This document shows, in pieces, positions 52,341 to 60,064 of a DNA stretch of 64,000 nt (positions are counted from its first letter, which is position 1; each line of letters starts with the position of its first letter). The position numbers and the translations under genes are program-made. This stretch comes from Chryseobacterium scophthalmum (GTDB lineage: Bacteria > Bacteroidota > Bacteroidia > Flavobacteriales > Weeksellaceae). Below the pieces are notes generated by a model. The model searched no databases and was not told the origin of the DNA. It saw only the letters and a list, made by a program, of their open reading frames with translations. Where the stretch lies: assembly GCF_900143185.1 (NCBI RefSeq), contig NZ_FSRQ01000003.1:186001-250000 (forward strand), written 5' to 3'.

Positions 52341-53153
52341 ATGATGAAAAAAATACTTCTATCTAAGGCGGTGGTTTTCTACTTGCTTTTTTTTCAAAAC
52401 ACCTACGCTCAAGTAGGGATAGGAGCTACTATTGTAGAGAATGATTTGCTCCTAAAAACTTATTCTTCTAACAAAGGTATTTTAATTCCTAATCTTAACA
52501 TCTCAAATCTCAATCTAGCTTCACCCGTTACAGCGACTCCTACTCTCGGATTATTGGCTTACAATAAAGCTCCCGGAAAAAAAGGATTTAATTTTTGGGA
52601 AGTTAATAAATGGAACGAGCTTGTAGATTCTCAGAATATCTATTCAGTATTGGGTTTAACGGTTTCTTACAGCACATCAAGCTCGTCGTCAGTCGATTTG
52701 AGTACACTTTCCGGAGCCTTAATGTATGCAGAAAATTCTGTACCAGGTTCGGTGTGGACAGAAATACCCGGTCTTTCTAAAGATGTTTCTATTACTCAGG
52801 CTAATAATACCGTTTTTGTACTTACTGAAGGTATGGTTCAGGCCAATAATACAGATTTAAGCCCTGCCAATACTTACACTTATGCCATTGGTATTTTTGT
52901 AGATGGTAAACTTGCAGGCGTGCGGAACTATTCTTCCAATTACGGGCGCTCTTTTCAATATGATTTTTTTTCAATTGATACGGTTTTCAAGAATCTTAGT
53001 TTAGGTAATCATACCATAAAAACATATGTTACAATGAGGGTGAATAATTATTCTAATGCAACCAGCTGGAAGTTTGGCGGTGCTGCCTCCTCTTCTGTGA
53101 ATGCAGATATGTCTAAGATCAATATGTTTATCAAATTAACCGAAAAATCTTAA
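52341..53153 (+). CDS. Exported protein of a tandem triplet, member 1, unknown function
   Basis: A 270-residue exported protein with signal peptide MMKKILLSKAVVFYLLFFQNTYAQ. Residues ~25-100 carry VGIGATIVEND, NKGILIPNLNI, LGLLAYN and KGFNFWEVNKW. This is the 'VGIGT...KGxLxPR...LLxYN...W..G..W' start found in many Bacteroidetes surface proteins. Residues ~115-270 form a beta-rich domain with VWTEIPGL, FVLTEGMVQANNT, YAIGIFVDGKLAGVRN and LSLGNHTIKTYV. That second domain is shared with the next two genes. I recognise no catalytic site and see no T9SS sorting domain. The exact role is unknown. Confidence 0.8.
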   Translation: MMKKILLSKAVVFYLLFFQNTYAQVGIGATIVENDLLLKTYSSNKGILIPNLNISNLNLASPVTATPTLGLLAYNKAPGKKGFNFWEVNKWNELVDSQNIYSVLGLTVSYSTSSSSSVDLSTLSGALMYAENSVPGSVWTEIPGLSKDVSITQANNTVFVLTEGMVQANNTDLSPANTYTYAIGIFVDGKLAGVRNYSSNYGRSFQYDFFSIDTVFKNLSLGNHTIKTYVTMRVNNYSNATSWKFGGAASSSVNADMSKINMFIKLTEKS

Positions 53154-53164
53154 AACACAAAGCC

Positions 53165-54007
53165 ATGAAAAAAAATTATTTATTATTCCTCTTTTTAATA
53201 TTGGGATACAATATTTACGGACAAACTGGTTCGGTAGGGATTGGAACGAGTGCGCCTAATGAATCTGCAATTTTAGATCTCGTATCTGGAAATAAAGGCT
53301 TTATGCTGCCAAAAGTTTCGCTAAATCCCAGTAATGTCTCCGATTATAGCTTTATGATTGCAAAACCTACAGAATCTTTATTGGTTTACAATACCAATGC
53401 AGGTTTCCCTGGTGGTAAAGGTTTGTATTATTGGGATTCTACAAAATGGGTTTTTTATTTTAGTTCTGCAAATATCAACCTGCTTTTAGGAATTACTAAA
53501 TATTATTCTAAAATTTACAATACAGGTGTCGCTACCAGTAATTATCCGGCAGATGCTACGTCAGTCAATTCATTTGTAAATGGAAGCGTTTTGGCTTCTC
53601 CCTGGGTTGAGATTGCAGATCCTTCGCCATTTAGCTTTGTCATTGACAGAGCGGCAAATAATGCTGTGATTACTTTTACAGGAATGTTGCAATTAAATAA
53701 TACATCTTCAAGTAGCGAAAGTGTGACATACGGTTTGGGAATTTTTGTAGATGATAAATTAATTACATCAAAATCGGCGACGATGAATGTAGATAATGCA
53801 TGTGCATTCCGAGAGTTTACCATAACAGGTCTTATAAATAATCTCAGCGTAGGTACCCATAATCTAAAACTTGCGGTGATGAATAGATCGAGTACAACAA
53901 CCGGAACTATTAATTATGGACAAAAAGGCGCAAGTTGTAGTAACATCTCCAATGATGAGGCAAAAATAAGCGCCATAGTTTTAGTTAACCAACCCTTACC
54001 TTACTAA
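53165..54007 (+). CDS. Exported protein of a tandem triplet, member 2, unknown function
   Basis: A 280-residue paralogue of the 52341 gene, 11 nt downstream. Signal peptide MKKNYLLFLFLILGYNIYGQ. The N-terminal domain has VGIGTSAPNESAILDLVSGN, KGFMLPKVSL, SLLVYNTNAGFPGGKGLYYW and STKWV. The C-terminal domain has PWVEIADPSPFSFV, ITFTGMLQLNNTS, YGLGIFVDDKLITSKS, ITGLINNLSVGTHNLKLAVM and a late Cys. The shared strands LGIFVDDKL and LSVGTHNLKL match the other two members. Function unknown. Confidence 0.8.
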   Translation: MKKNYLLFLFLILGYNIYGQTGSVGIGTSAPNESAILDLVSGNKGFMLPKVSLNPSNVSDYSFMIAKPTESLLVYNTNAGFPGGKGLYYWDSTKWVFYFSSANINLLLGITKYYSKIYNTGVATSNYPADATSVNSFVNGSVLASPWVEIADPSPFSFVIDRAANNAVITFTGMLQLNNTSSSSESVTYGLGIFVDDKLITSKSATMNVDNACAFREFTITGLINNLSVGTHNLKLAVMNRSSTTTGTINYGQKGASCSNISNDEAKISAIVLVNQPLPY

Positions 54008-54009
54008 TC

Positions 54010-54840
54010 ATGAAAAAAATATTTAATATAATTGTTTTAGCGGCTATTCCTCATTTGTTTTTTTCACAAGTTGTGATTACAGACAAAGGCACCCCCGCTT
54101 TGGATAATACGGCTGTCTTGAAATTGGATTCAGACAAAAAAGGATTTTTGCTTCCAAGAATTCCTTTAACTTCAAATATGGATGTAACTACAATTCCAAA
54201 TCCTCAAAACGGAAATATAGTTTTTAACACCAACTCTACATTATCTTTGCCACAAACAATAACCTATTTCGAAGTTGATCGATGGAATTCTTTATATACA
54301 AAAGAGCAGCTTCAACCTAAGTTGGATATCGTTAATATAAGCTCTGTTTCTTCTACAGCAAGTACGAGCATCACAGGTTTTAATCCTGGAGCTATCAATT
54401 TAGGATCGGGCACATCGGGCTGGACTTCTTTGGGAGTAATAGATTCGAAAGCCTTTACGAGAGTTAATAATTCCTTTGCCTTTACAGTGGAAGGGATGAC
54501 GCAACTTGATGCTTCTTCTAATGAATATTATGAATATGCTATCGGTATTTTTGTTGATGATGTACTTGTTGTAGTAAGAAAATACCATAAACAAAAAGAA
54601 AATTTCACCTGTTCATGGAATAAATTTATTCTGAATGGAGTGGTTAGTAACCTTTCCATTGGCAATCATTCGATAAAAGTAATGGCGCGAAATATATCTT
54701 CAACTTCTAATTTGGCAACACAAAAGATTGTCTATGGAGGTCCCGCTACAAGATCTGATAATGGAAGCAGTTGTGATAATATGAGTAGTTTTCTGGCGAA
54801 AATAACTCTTAATACTACCATTGTAGAGTCCATTAATTAA
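54010..54840 (+). CDS. Exported protein of a tandem triplet, member 3, unknown function
   Basis: A 276-residue paralogue, 2 nt after the stop of member 2. Signal peptide MKKIFNIIVLAAIPHLFFSQ. The N-terminal domain has VVITDKGTPALDNTAVLKLD, KKGFLLPRIPLTS and EVDRWNSL. The C-terminal domain has GWTSLGVIDSKAFTRV, FTVEGMTQLDASS, YAIGIFVDDVLVVVRK, LNGVVSNLSIGNHSIKVMAR and a late CDNMSSFLAKITL. The third member lost the full VGIGT motif but keeps the rest. A strong terminator closes the operon at 54874. Confidence 0.8.
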   Translation: MKKIFNIIVLAAIPHLFFSQVVITDKGTPALDNTAVLKLDSDKKGFLLPRIPLTSNMDVTTIPNPQNGNIVFNTNSTLSLPQTITYFEVDRWNSLYTKEQLQPKLDIVNISSVSSTASTSITGFNPGAINLGSGTSGWTSLGVIDSKAFTRVNNSFAFTVEGMTQLDASSNEYYEYAIGIFVDDVLVVVRKYHKQKENFTCSWNKFILNGVVSNLSIGNHSIKVMARNISSTSNLATQKIVYGGPATRSDNGSSCDNMSSFLAKITLNTTIVESIN

Positions 54841-54873
54841 AAGAATATGATTTTATCATAATTTGTGTTTTTT

Positions 54874-54905
54874 AACGGATGAGCAATTTTGCTCATCTGT
54901 TTTGT
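54874..54905 (+). terminator. Terminator of the exported triplet
   Basis: AACGGATGAGCA pairs with TGCTCATCTGTT (one G-T pair), then a T run. Confidence 0.85.
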
Positions 54906-54976
54906 TTTTAAAATAAGCATGTTTTTCCTGTTAGATTAATTAAAATAAACATATATGTAATTTCAAGTTTTTTTTG

Positions 54977-54984
54977 TACTTTTG
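54977..54984 (+). promoter_or_regulatory. -7 box (TACTTTTG) of rpsA
   Basis: An exact TAnnTTTG match. Transcription would start near 54990 and give a leader of about 115 nt. Confidence 0.55.
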
Positions 54985-55003
54985 CAGTCACTTTTTGTGG
55001 GCA

Positions 55004-55071
55004 GGTCTGAAAAGGTAAATTATTATAAATTAATTACTTCCGTATTTTTTAAAACCACATTTATTCAGACC
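55004..55071 (+). promoter_or_regulatory. Structured leader of rpsA
   Basis: GGTCTGAA (55004-55011) can pair with TTCAGACC (55064-55071), closing a 52-nt AT-rich loop. It lies between the promoter and the rpsA start and could be a binding site for S1 itself. No riboswitch was recognised. Confidence 0.35.
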
Positions 55072-55105
55072 ATTAAAAAAGAAGGAATACAAATTTTATT
55101 AGAAA

Positions 55106-56896
55106 ATGTCAAAAGAGACAAATTCAGCAGAGGTTTTATTAAACCAAAACGTAGCACCAGAACAATTTGATTGGGATTCTTTCGAATCAGGTCTTGATGC
55201 AGATGCGAGAAAAGAAAAAAGTGATCTTGAAGAAATCTACAACGGATCTCTTAGCAGCTTAAACGATAACGACGTTATCACTGGTAAAGTTGTAAGATTA
55301 ACTGACAAAGAAGCTATCGTAGACATCGACTTCAAATCTGAAGGTGTTATTTCTCTTAACGAATTCCGTTACAACCCAGGTTTAAGCGTTGGTGATGTAG
55401 TAGAAGTAATGGTTGACAGAAGAGAAGACAAAACAGGTCAGTTACAATTATCTCACAGAAAAGCTAGAACGCTTAAAGCTTGGGATAGAGTAAATGAGCT
55501 TCACGAAACTGGAGAAATCGTTAACGGTTTTGTTAAGTCTAGAACTAAAGGAGGTATGATCGTTGACGTACACGGAATCGAAGCATTCTTACCAGGTTCT
55601 CAAATTGATGTTAAGCCAATCAAAGATTACGATCAGTTCGTAGGTAAAACTATGGAGTTCAAAGTTGTGAAAATCAACCCTGAGTTCAAAAACGTAGTTG
55701 TATCTCACAAAGCATTGATCGAAGCAGATATCGAAGGTCAGAAAAAAGAAATCATCGCTCAGCTTGAAAAAGGTCAGGTTCTTGAAGGTACTGTTAAGAA
55801 TATTACTTCTTACGGTGTATTCATCGACTTAGGAGGTGTTGATGGATTGATCCACATTACAGACCTTTCTTGGTCTAGAGTGAACCACCCATCTGAAATC
55901 CTAGAAGACGGACAGACTGTAAAAGTTGTTATCCTTGATTTTGATGACGAGAAAACAAGAATCCAATTAGGTATGAAGCAATTAGAAGCTCATCCTTGGG
56001 ATGCTCTTTCTGCTGATATGAAAGTTGGTGATAAAGTAAAAGGAAAAGTAGTAGTTCTTGCTGACTATGGTGCATTCGTTGAGATCGCTCCAGGTGTTGA
56101 AGGATTAATCCACGTTTCTGAAATGTCTTGGTCTACTCACTTGAGAAGCGCAGGAGATTTCGTAAAAGTAGGTGACGAAGTGGAAGCTGAAGTACTTACT
56201 CTTGATAGAGAAGACAGAAAAATCTCTTTAGGTATGAAACAATTATCTAAAGATCCATGGGAAAATATCGAAGCTAAGTATCCAGTAGGTTCTCAACACG
56301 TTGGAACTGTAAGAAACTTTACAAACTTCGGTGTATTCGTAGAATTGGAAGAAGGTATTGATGGATTAATCTATATCTCTGATCTTTCTTGGACTAAGAA
56401 AATCAAGCACCCATCTGAGTTCTGTGCAGTTGGTGATAAATTAGATGTTGTAGTTCTAGAATTAGACATCCAAGCTAGAAGATTATCTCTAGGTCACAAA
56501 CAACTTCAAGAAAACCCTTGGGATAAATTTGAAACTAAATATGCTGAAGGAACTGTACACGCTGGTAAAGCTGTAGAAGTACACGATAAAGGTGCTTCTG
56601 TACAATTCGAAGATGCTGAAGTTGAAGCTTTCTGCCCATCAAGATTATTAGAGAAGGAAGACGGATCTAAAATCAAAAAAGGTGAAGATGCTCAGTTTAA
56701 AGTAATCGAATTCAACAAAGAATTCAAGAGAGTAGTAGTTTCTCACACAGGTATCTTCAGAGACGAAGAGAAAAAGAATGTGAAAGAATCTTCTTCTAGA
56801 AATGTTTCTTCTTCTTCAAACAACGAAGAAAGATCAACTCTTGGAGACATCGATGCTTTAGCAGAATTGAAAAAGAAAATGGAAGGAGGTAAATAA
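55106..56896 (+). CDS. rpsA: 30S ribosomal protein S1
   Basis: A 596-residue protein with six S1 (OB-fold) RNA-binding domains. Repeats are seen in GKVVRLTDKEAIVDIDFKSE, GFVKSRTKGGMIVDVHGIEA, GTVKNITSYGVFIDLGGVDG, GKVVVLADYGAFVEIAPGVE, GTVRNFTNFGVFVELEEGID and GKAVEVHDKGASVQFEDAEV. It helps mRNA bind the 30S subunit; in Bacteroidetes, where Shine-Dalgarno use is weak, this role may be more important. The N-terminus (SKETNSAEVLLNQ) and C-terminus (Ser-rich, then ALAELKKKMEGGK) are typical for the phylum. A small out-of-frame ORF overlaps its leader and is ignored. Confidence 0.97.
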   Translation: MSKETNSAEVLLNQNVAPEQFDWDSFESGLDADARKEKSDLEEIYNGSLSSLNDNDVITGKVVRLTDKEAIVDIDFKSEGVISLNEFRYNPGLSVGDVVEVMVDRREDKTGQLQLSHRKARTLKAWDRVNELHETGEIVNGFVKSRTKGGMIVDVHGIEAFLPGSQIDVKPIKDYDQFVGKTMEFKVVKINPEFKNVVVSHKALIEADIEGQKKEIIAQLEKGQVLEGTVKNITSYGVFIDLGGVDGLIHITDLSWSRVNHPSEILEDGQTVKVVILDFDDEKTRIQLGMKQLEAHPWDALSADMKVGDKVKGKVVVLADYGAFVEIAPGVEGLIHVSEMSWSTHLRSAGDFVKVGDEVEAEVLTLDREDRKISLGMKQLSKDPWENIEAKYPVGSQHVGTVRNFTNFGVFVELEEGIDGLIYISDLSWTKKIKHPSEFCAVGDKLDVVVLELDIQARRLSLGHKQLQENPWDKFETKYAEGTVHAGKAVEVHDKGASVQFEDAEVEAFCPSRLLEKEDGSKIKKGEDAQFKVIEFNKEFKRVVVSHTGIFRDEEKKNVKESSSRNVSSSSNNEERSTLGDIDALAELKKKMEGGK

Positions 56897-56921
56897 TCCG
56901 ACAATCATTTTTTATCATAAG

Positions 56922-56948
56922 AACCACTCGAAAGAGTGGTTTTTTTTG
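56922..56948 (+). terminator. Terminator of rpsA
   Basis: AACCACTC pairs with GAGTGGTT around a GAAA tetraloop, then a run of T. Confidence 0.85.
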
Positions 56949-57290
56949 TTTGATTAATAAAATAAATCATCATTACTTGATTTTTGTTAAATCAAGACTA
57001 ATTGTTGAAATTTGAAAGAATATGAAATTAATCATACAGTGTAGAATTAAATTTTAAATTATTTTAAAATTGTTTTTCACTTCCGAAAATTTCAAAATAG
57101 AGCTCTTATATAGTTTAAAACGCTATTGAGGGTTAAGTGTGTGATGTTGAAAATCAACAAGTTATATATGTGATTTATATTAATTTCAATTATAAAACAT
57201 TGATAATTAATGATTTAAGTATTAATTAGTGTTTTATTTTTTAAATTAAAGAATTTCTAAATTTATGGTAGTGTTAATTGAGAATTAATA

Positions 57291-57298
57291 TACATTTG
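57291..57298 (+). promoter_or_regulatory. -7 box (TACATTTG) of the first M36 gene
   Basis: An exact TAnnTTTG match 17 nt before the ATG at 57316. Confidence 0.5.
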
Positions 57299-57315
57299 CA
57301 CCTTTAATTAAGTAA

Positions 57316-59913
57316 ATGAAAAAAGTAATTCTACCTCTTATTATTGCAGTTTTCGCAGTAATACCTTCAATGTCATTTGCACAGTCAAATGAAGTGTTGA
57401 TTAAAACTTATATTTCTCAAAATAAATTAAGAGAATATAAAAAATCTGATCTTAATCAATTTGTTGTTGATAATGTTGATTCTTCAAAATCATTAAATGG
57501 TGATGTTGTGAAAATTCAGCAGACTTATAATGGACTTCCCGTTTACGGTACCGTAGCAACAGCTTTGATTAAGGATAATAAAGTTACTTACTTTAATGAT
57601 AATTTTATTAAAGATTATATAAGTTCGGTTCCAGCAAATGCTTCTTTAAATAAAAAAGCGGCACTTAGTAAAATAGCTGCTGATCTTGGTAAAAATGAAA
57701 TTTCAGATCTTCCACTTTTAGATTTCTTTCAACAAGGGCAAAATAAGCATGTTGCTGCAAAACAGAGATTGGTTTATGCTTCTGATGAAAAAGGGAATCT
57801 AAAGTTGGCTTACGAATTTTTAGTTCATGAACCAAAAACTTCTAACCATTGGAATTACGTTATTGATGCCAATTCAGGTGAAATAATCAGTAAAATGAAT
57901 ATGAACCTTTCTTGTAATTTCCATGATGGTGCCTATTCTCACGATTCGCAAGCTTTAGCTTTGCCACAAAACAAAGAATATTATTCTGTAAATAACAATA
58001 GTTTATTATTGTCTGCAGATAATGCATCTTACAATGTTTTTGCTTTGCCTCTTGAAGCACCTACTTTCGGGGCGAGAAGTATCGTAACAAATCCGTGGAT
58101 TCTTGCTTCTTCACCAGAAGGATGGCATTCTAACGGAACGACACATTACACAATCACAAGAGGAAATAATGTATATGCATACGATGATAAAGATGCTAAT
58201 GAAAATACTTTTGGAACTTCTCCAGATGGAGGGGCTACAAGAAATTTCAACTTTCCGTATGATGCTAATGCAAAAGCAATTAATAATTTATCAGCATCCA
58301 CAACCAACTTATTTTATATAAGCAATAAGGTACATGATATTTTCTATAAATTCGGATTTACAGAGGCGGCAAGAAATTTCCAAAATAAAAATTTCGGGAA
58401 CGGAGGTCTAGATGATGATGATGTTTTTGCACAATCCCAAGATGGAGGAGGATATAATAATGCCAACTTCGCATCTTATCCTGATAGTTACAACCCGGTA
58501 ATGCAGATGTATCTTTGGATGGGATCAAACAAAGTTTTGTTTTATAATGCACCCACAGATGCAGTTCCACGTAATGTATTAGGAGGAAGAGCACAGTTTG
58601 GTCCAAGTCTTAATGATGTAGGGATTACCGGAGATGTAAAGTTGGCAAGTGTTATCGACGGATGTACTGCATTACCGGCGGGAGAAATGGCAGGAAAAAT
58701 TGGCTTAATTGAAAGAGGAGGAGTTTCAACTTGTACATTCTCTTCAAAAGTGAAAAATGCTCAAGATGCAGGAGCTACAGGAGTTATTATTTACAATAAC
58801 GCTGCGAATGGTTCTACATTAGGTAATATGGGGGGGACCGACGCAACAGTTACGATTCCATCTATTTTGATTACCAATGCTGAAGGTGAATACATCAAAA
58901 CAAAGTTAGCAGCAAACACAACAGTGAATGTTGATTTAAGATTAGATACAAAATATGATGGAAGTTTTGATAATGGTATTGTTACCCATGAATATGGACA
59001 CGGTATTTCAAACAGATTAACAGGAACTGGCTACAATTGTCTGAATTCAGGAGCAAGTAGAGAACAAATGGGTGAAGGTTGGTCAGACTTTTTTGCTTTG
59101 ATGTTAACTAACAAACCTGGAGATAATTCTTCAGTTGCAAGAGGAATTGGAACATATGCAGGAGGACAAGGAATCACGGGAGGCGGAATAAGACCTGCAA
59201 AATACTCTCCTGATTTTGCAATTAACGATTATACTTATACAGATACAAATGGGATGGAGTATAATAATGGTCAGGCTATTGTGCCAGATGTTCACTCTAT
59301 TGGTTTTGTTTGGGCAACAATGTTGTGGGATTTAAATTGGGAATATGTTGCTAAATACGGTTACGCTTCAGATGTAACTTCAAGTACTACAAGTGGAAGT
59401 GCAAGAGTTTTACAATTGGTAACAGATGCATTGAAGCTTCAAGTTTGTAACCCTACATTTGTTGATGGTAGAAATGCAATTTTACAGGCAGAAATGGCTA
59501 CTACAGGAGGTGCAGACAAATGTATGATTTGGAGAACTTTTGCTAAAAGAGGTTTAGGAGTAAATGCTTCCGCAGGAACTAAAACCAGCATTAATGACCA
59601 GGAGCAAGACTTTACTGTTCCGGCTGAATGTTTCCTTTCTACATCAGAAACTGGTGCAGTTAAAAATGTTGGAATTTCAATTTATCCAAACCCGGCTAAA
59701 AACGAGTTTTACATTAATTTCCCAAACAACACTTTAGGAAAAGTAGATGTTGAAATTTATGATATGTCAGGAAAATTGATTTCTACAGAGAATAAAATTT
59801 CACCAGAATCTAAAAAAGCAATTTCTACAAGCAGATTGATCAACGGAACTTACTTAGTAAAAGTAAAAGGTTTAGGTATCGATACTACTTCAAAAGTTAT
59901 TATTGCTAAATAA
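57316..59913 (+). CDS. Secreted M36 (fungalysin-like) metalloprotease, copy 1, with T9SS sorting domain
   Basis: An 865-residue exported protease with signal peptide MKKVILPLIIAVFAVIPSMSFAQ. An FTP propeptide domain follows (SLNGDVVKIQQTYNGLPVYG). The M36 catalytic core begins near residue 230. The zinc motif is HEYGH at 558-562 with E559 as base, and the third ligand is E587 in GEGWSDFF. A PA domain is inserted around residues 440-535 (LIERGGVSTCTFSSKVKNAQ, IPSILITNAEGEYI). C-terminal residues ~790-865 (ISIYPNPAKNEFYINF ... NGTYLVKVKGLGIDTTSKVI) form the type A T9SS sorting domain. It probably works on extracellular proteins. A close paralogue follows. Confidence 0.94.
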   Translation: MKKVILPLIIAVFAVIPSMSFAQSNEVLIKTYISQNKLREYKKSDLNQFVVDNVDSSKSLNGDVVKIQQTYNGLPVYGTVATALIKDNKVTYFNDNFIKDYISSVPANASLNKKAALSKIAADLGKNEISDLPLLDFFQQGQNKHVAAKQRLVYASDEKGNLKLAYEFLVHEPKTSNHWNYVIDANSGEIISKMNMNLSCNFHDGAYSHDSQALALPQNKEYYSVNNNSLLLSADNASYNVFALPLEAPTFGARSIVTNPWILASSPEGWHSNGTTHYTITRGNNVYAYDDKDANENTFGTSPDGGATRNFNFPYDANAKAINNLSASTTNLFYISNKVHDIFYKFGFTEAARNFQNKNFGNGGLDDDDVFAQSQDGGGYNNANFASYPDSYNPVMQMYLWMGSNKVLFYNAPTDAVPRNVLGGRAQFGPSLNDVGITGDVKLASVIDGCTALPAGEMAGKIGLIERGGVSTCTFSSKVKNAQDAGATGVIIYNNAANGSTLGNMGGTDATVTIPSILITNAEGEYIKTKLAANTTVNVDLRLDTKYDGSFDNGIVTHEYGHGISNRLTGTGYNCLNSGASREQMGEGWSDFFALMLTNKPGDNSSVARGIGTYAGGQGITGGGIRPAKYSPDFAINDYTYTDTNGMEYNNGQAIVPDVHSIGFVWATMLWDLNWEYVAKYGYASDVTSSTTSGSARVLQLVTDALKLQVCNPTFVDGRNAILQAEMATTGGADKCMIWRTFAKRGLGVNASAGTKTSINDQEQDFTVPAECFLSTSETGAVKNVGISIYPNPAKNEFYINFPNNTLGKVDVEIYDMSGKLISTENKISPESKKAISTSRLINGTYLVKVKGLGIDTTSKVIIAK

Positions 59914-59937
59914 TAATATTTATATTTTGATTATATT

Positions 59938-59972
59938 AAAGGTCATCTCATTTTTTGAGGTGGCCTTTTTGA
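59938..59972 (+). terminator. Terminator of the first M36 gene
   Basis: AAAGGTCATCTCA pairs with TGAGGTGGCCTTT (G-T pairs), then TTTTTGATTTTT. Confidence 0.75.
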
Positions 59973-60064
59973 TTTTTTAAGATTAATATTCTTTCTTTTA
60001 TCTTAATCTTAACCAGGATTTCATAAAATGTTGTTATTTTTATAGAATATTAATAACTAAAATC

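Larger units (their letters stand above)
56897..57315 (+). other. Intergenic region between rpsA and the first M36 protease
   Basis: It contains the rpsA terminator (56922-56941), then about 350 nt of AT-rich DNA without a convincing frame. A TACATTTG -7 box at 57291-57298 gives the M36 gene a leader of only about 12 nt. Confidence 0.55.

Noticed and set aside
54982..55170. 62-residue plus-strand frame over the rpsA leader and start
   Set aside because: It is out of frame with rpsA, rich in leader sequence, and explained better as untranslated leader.
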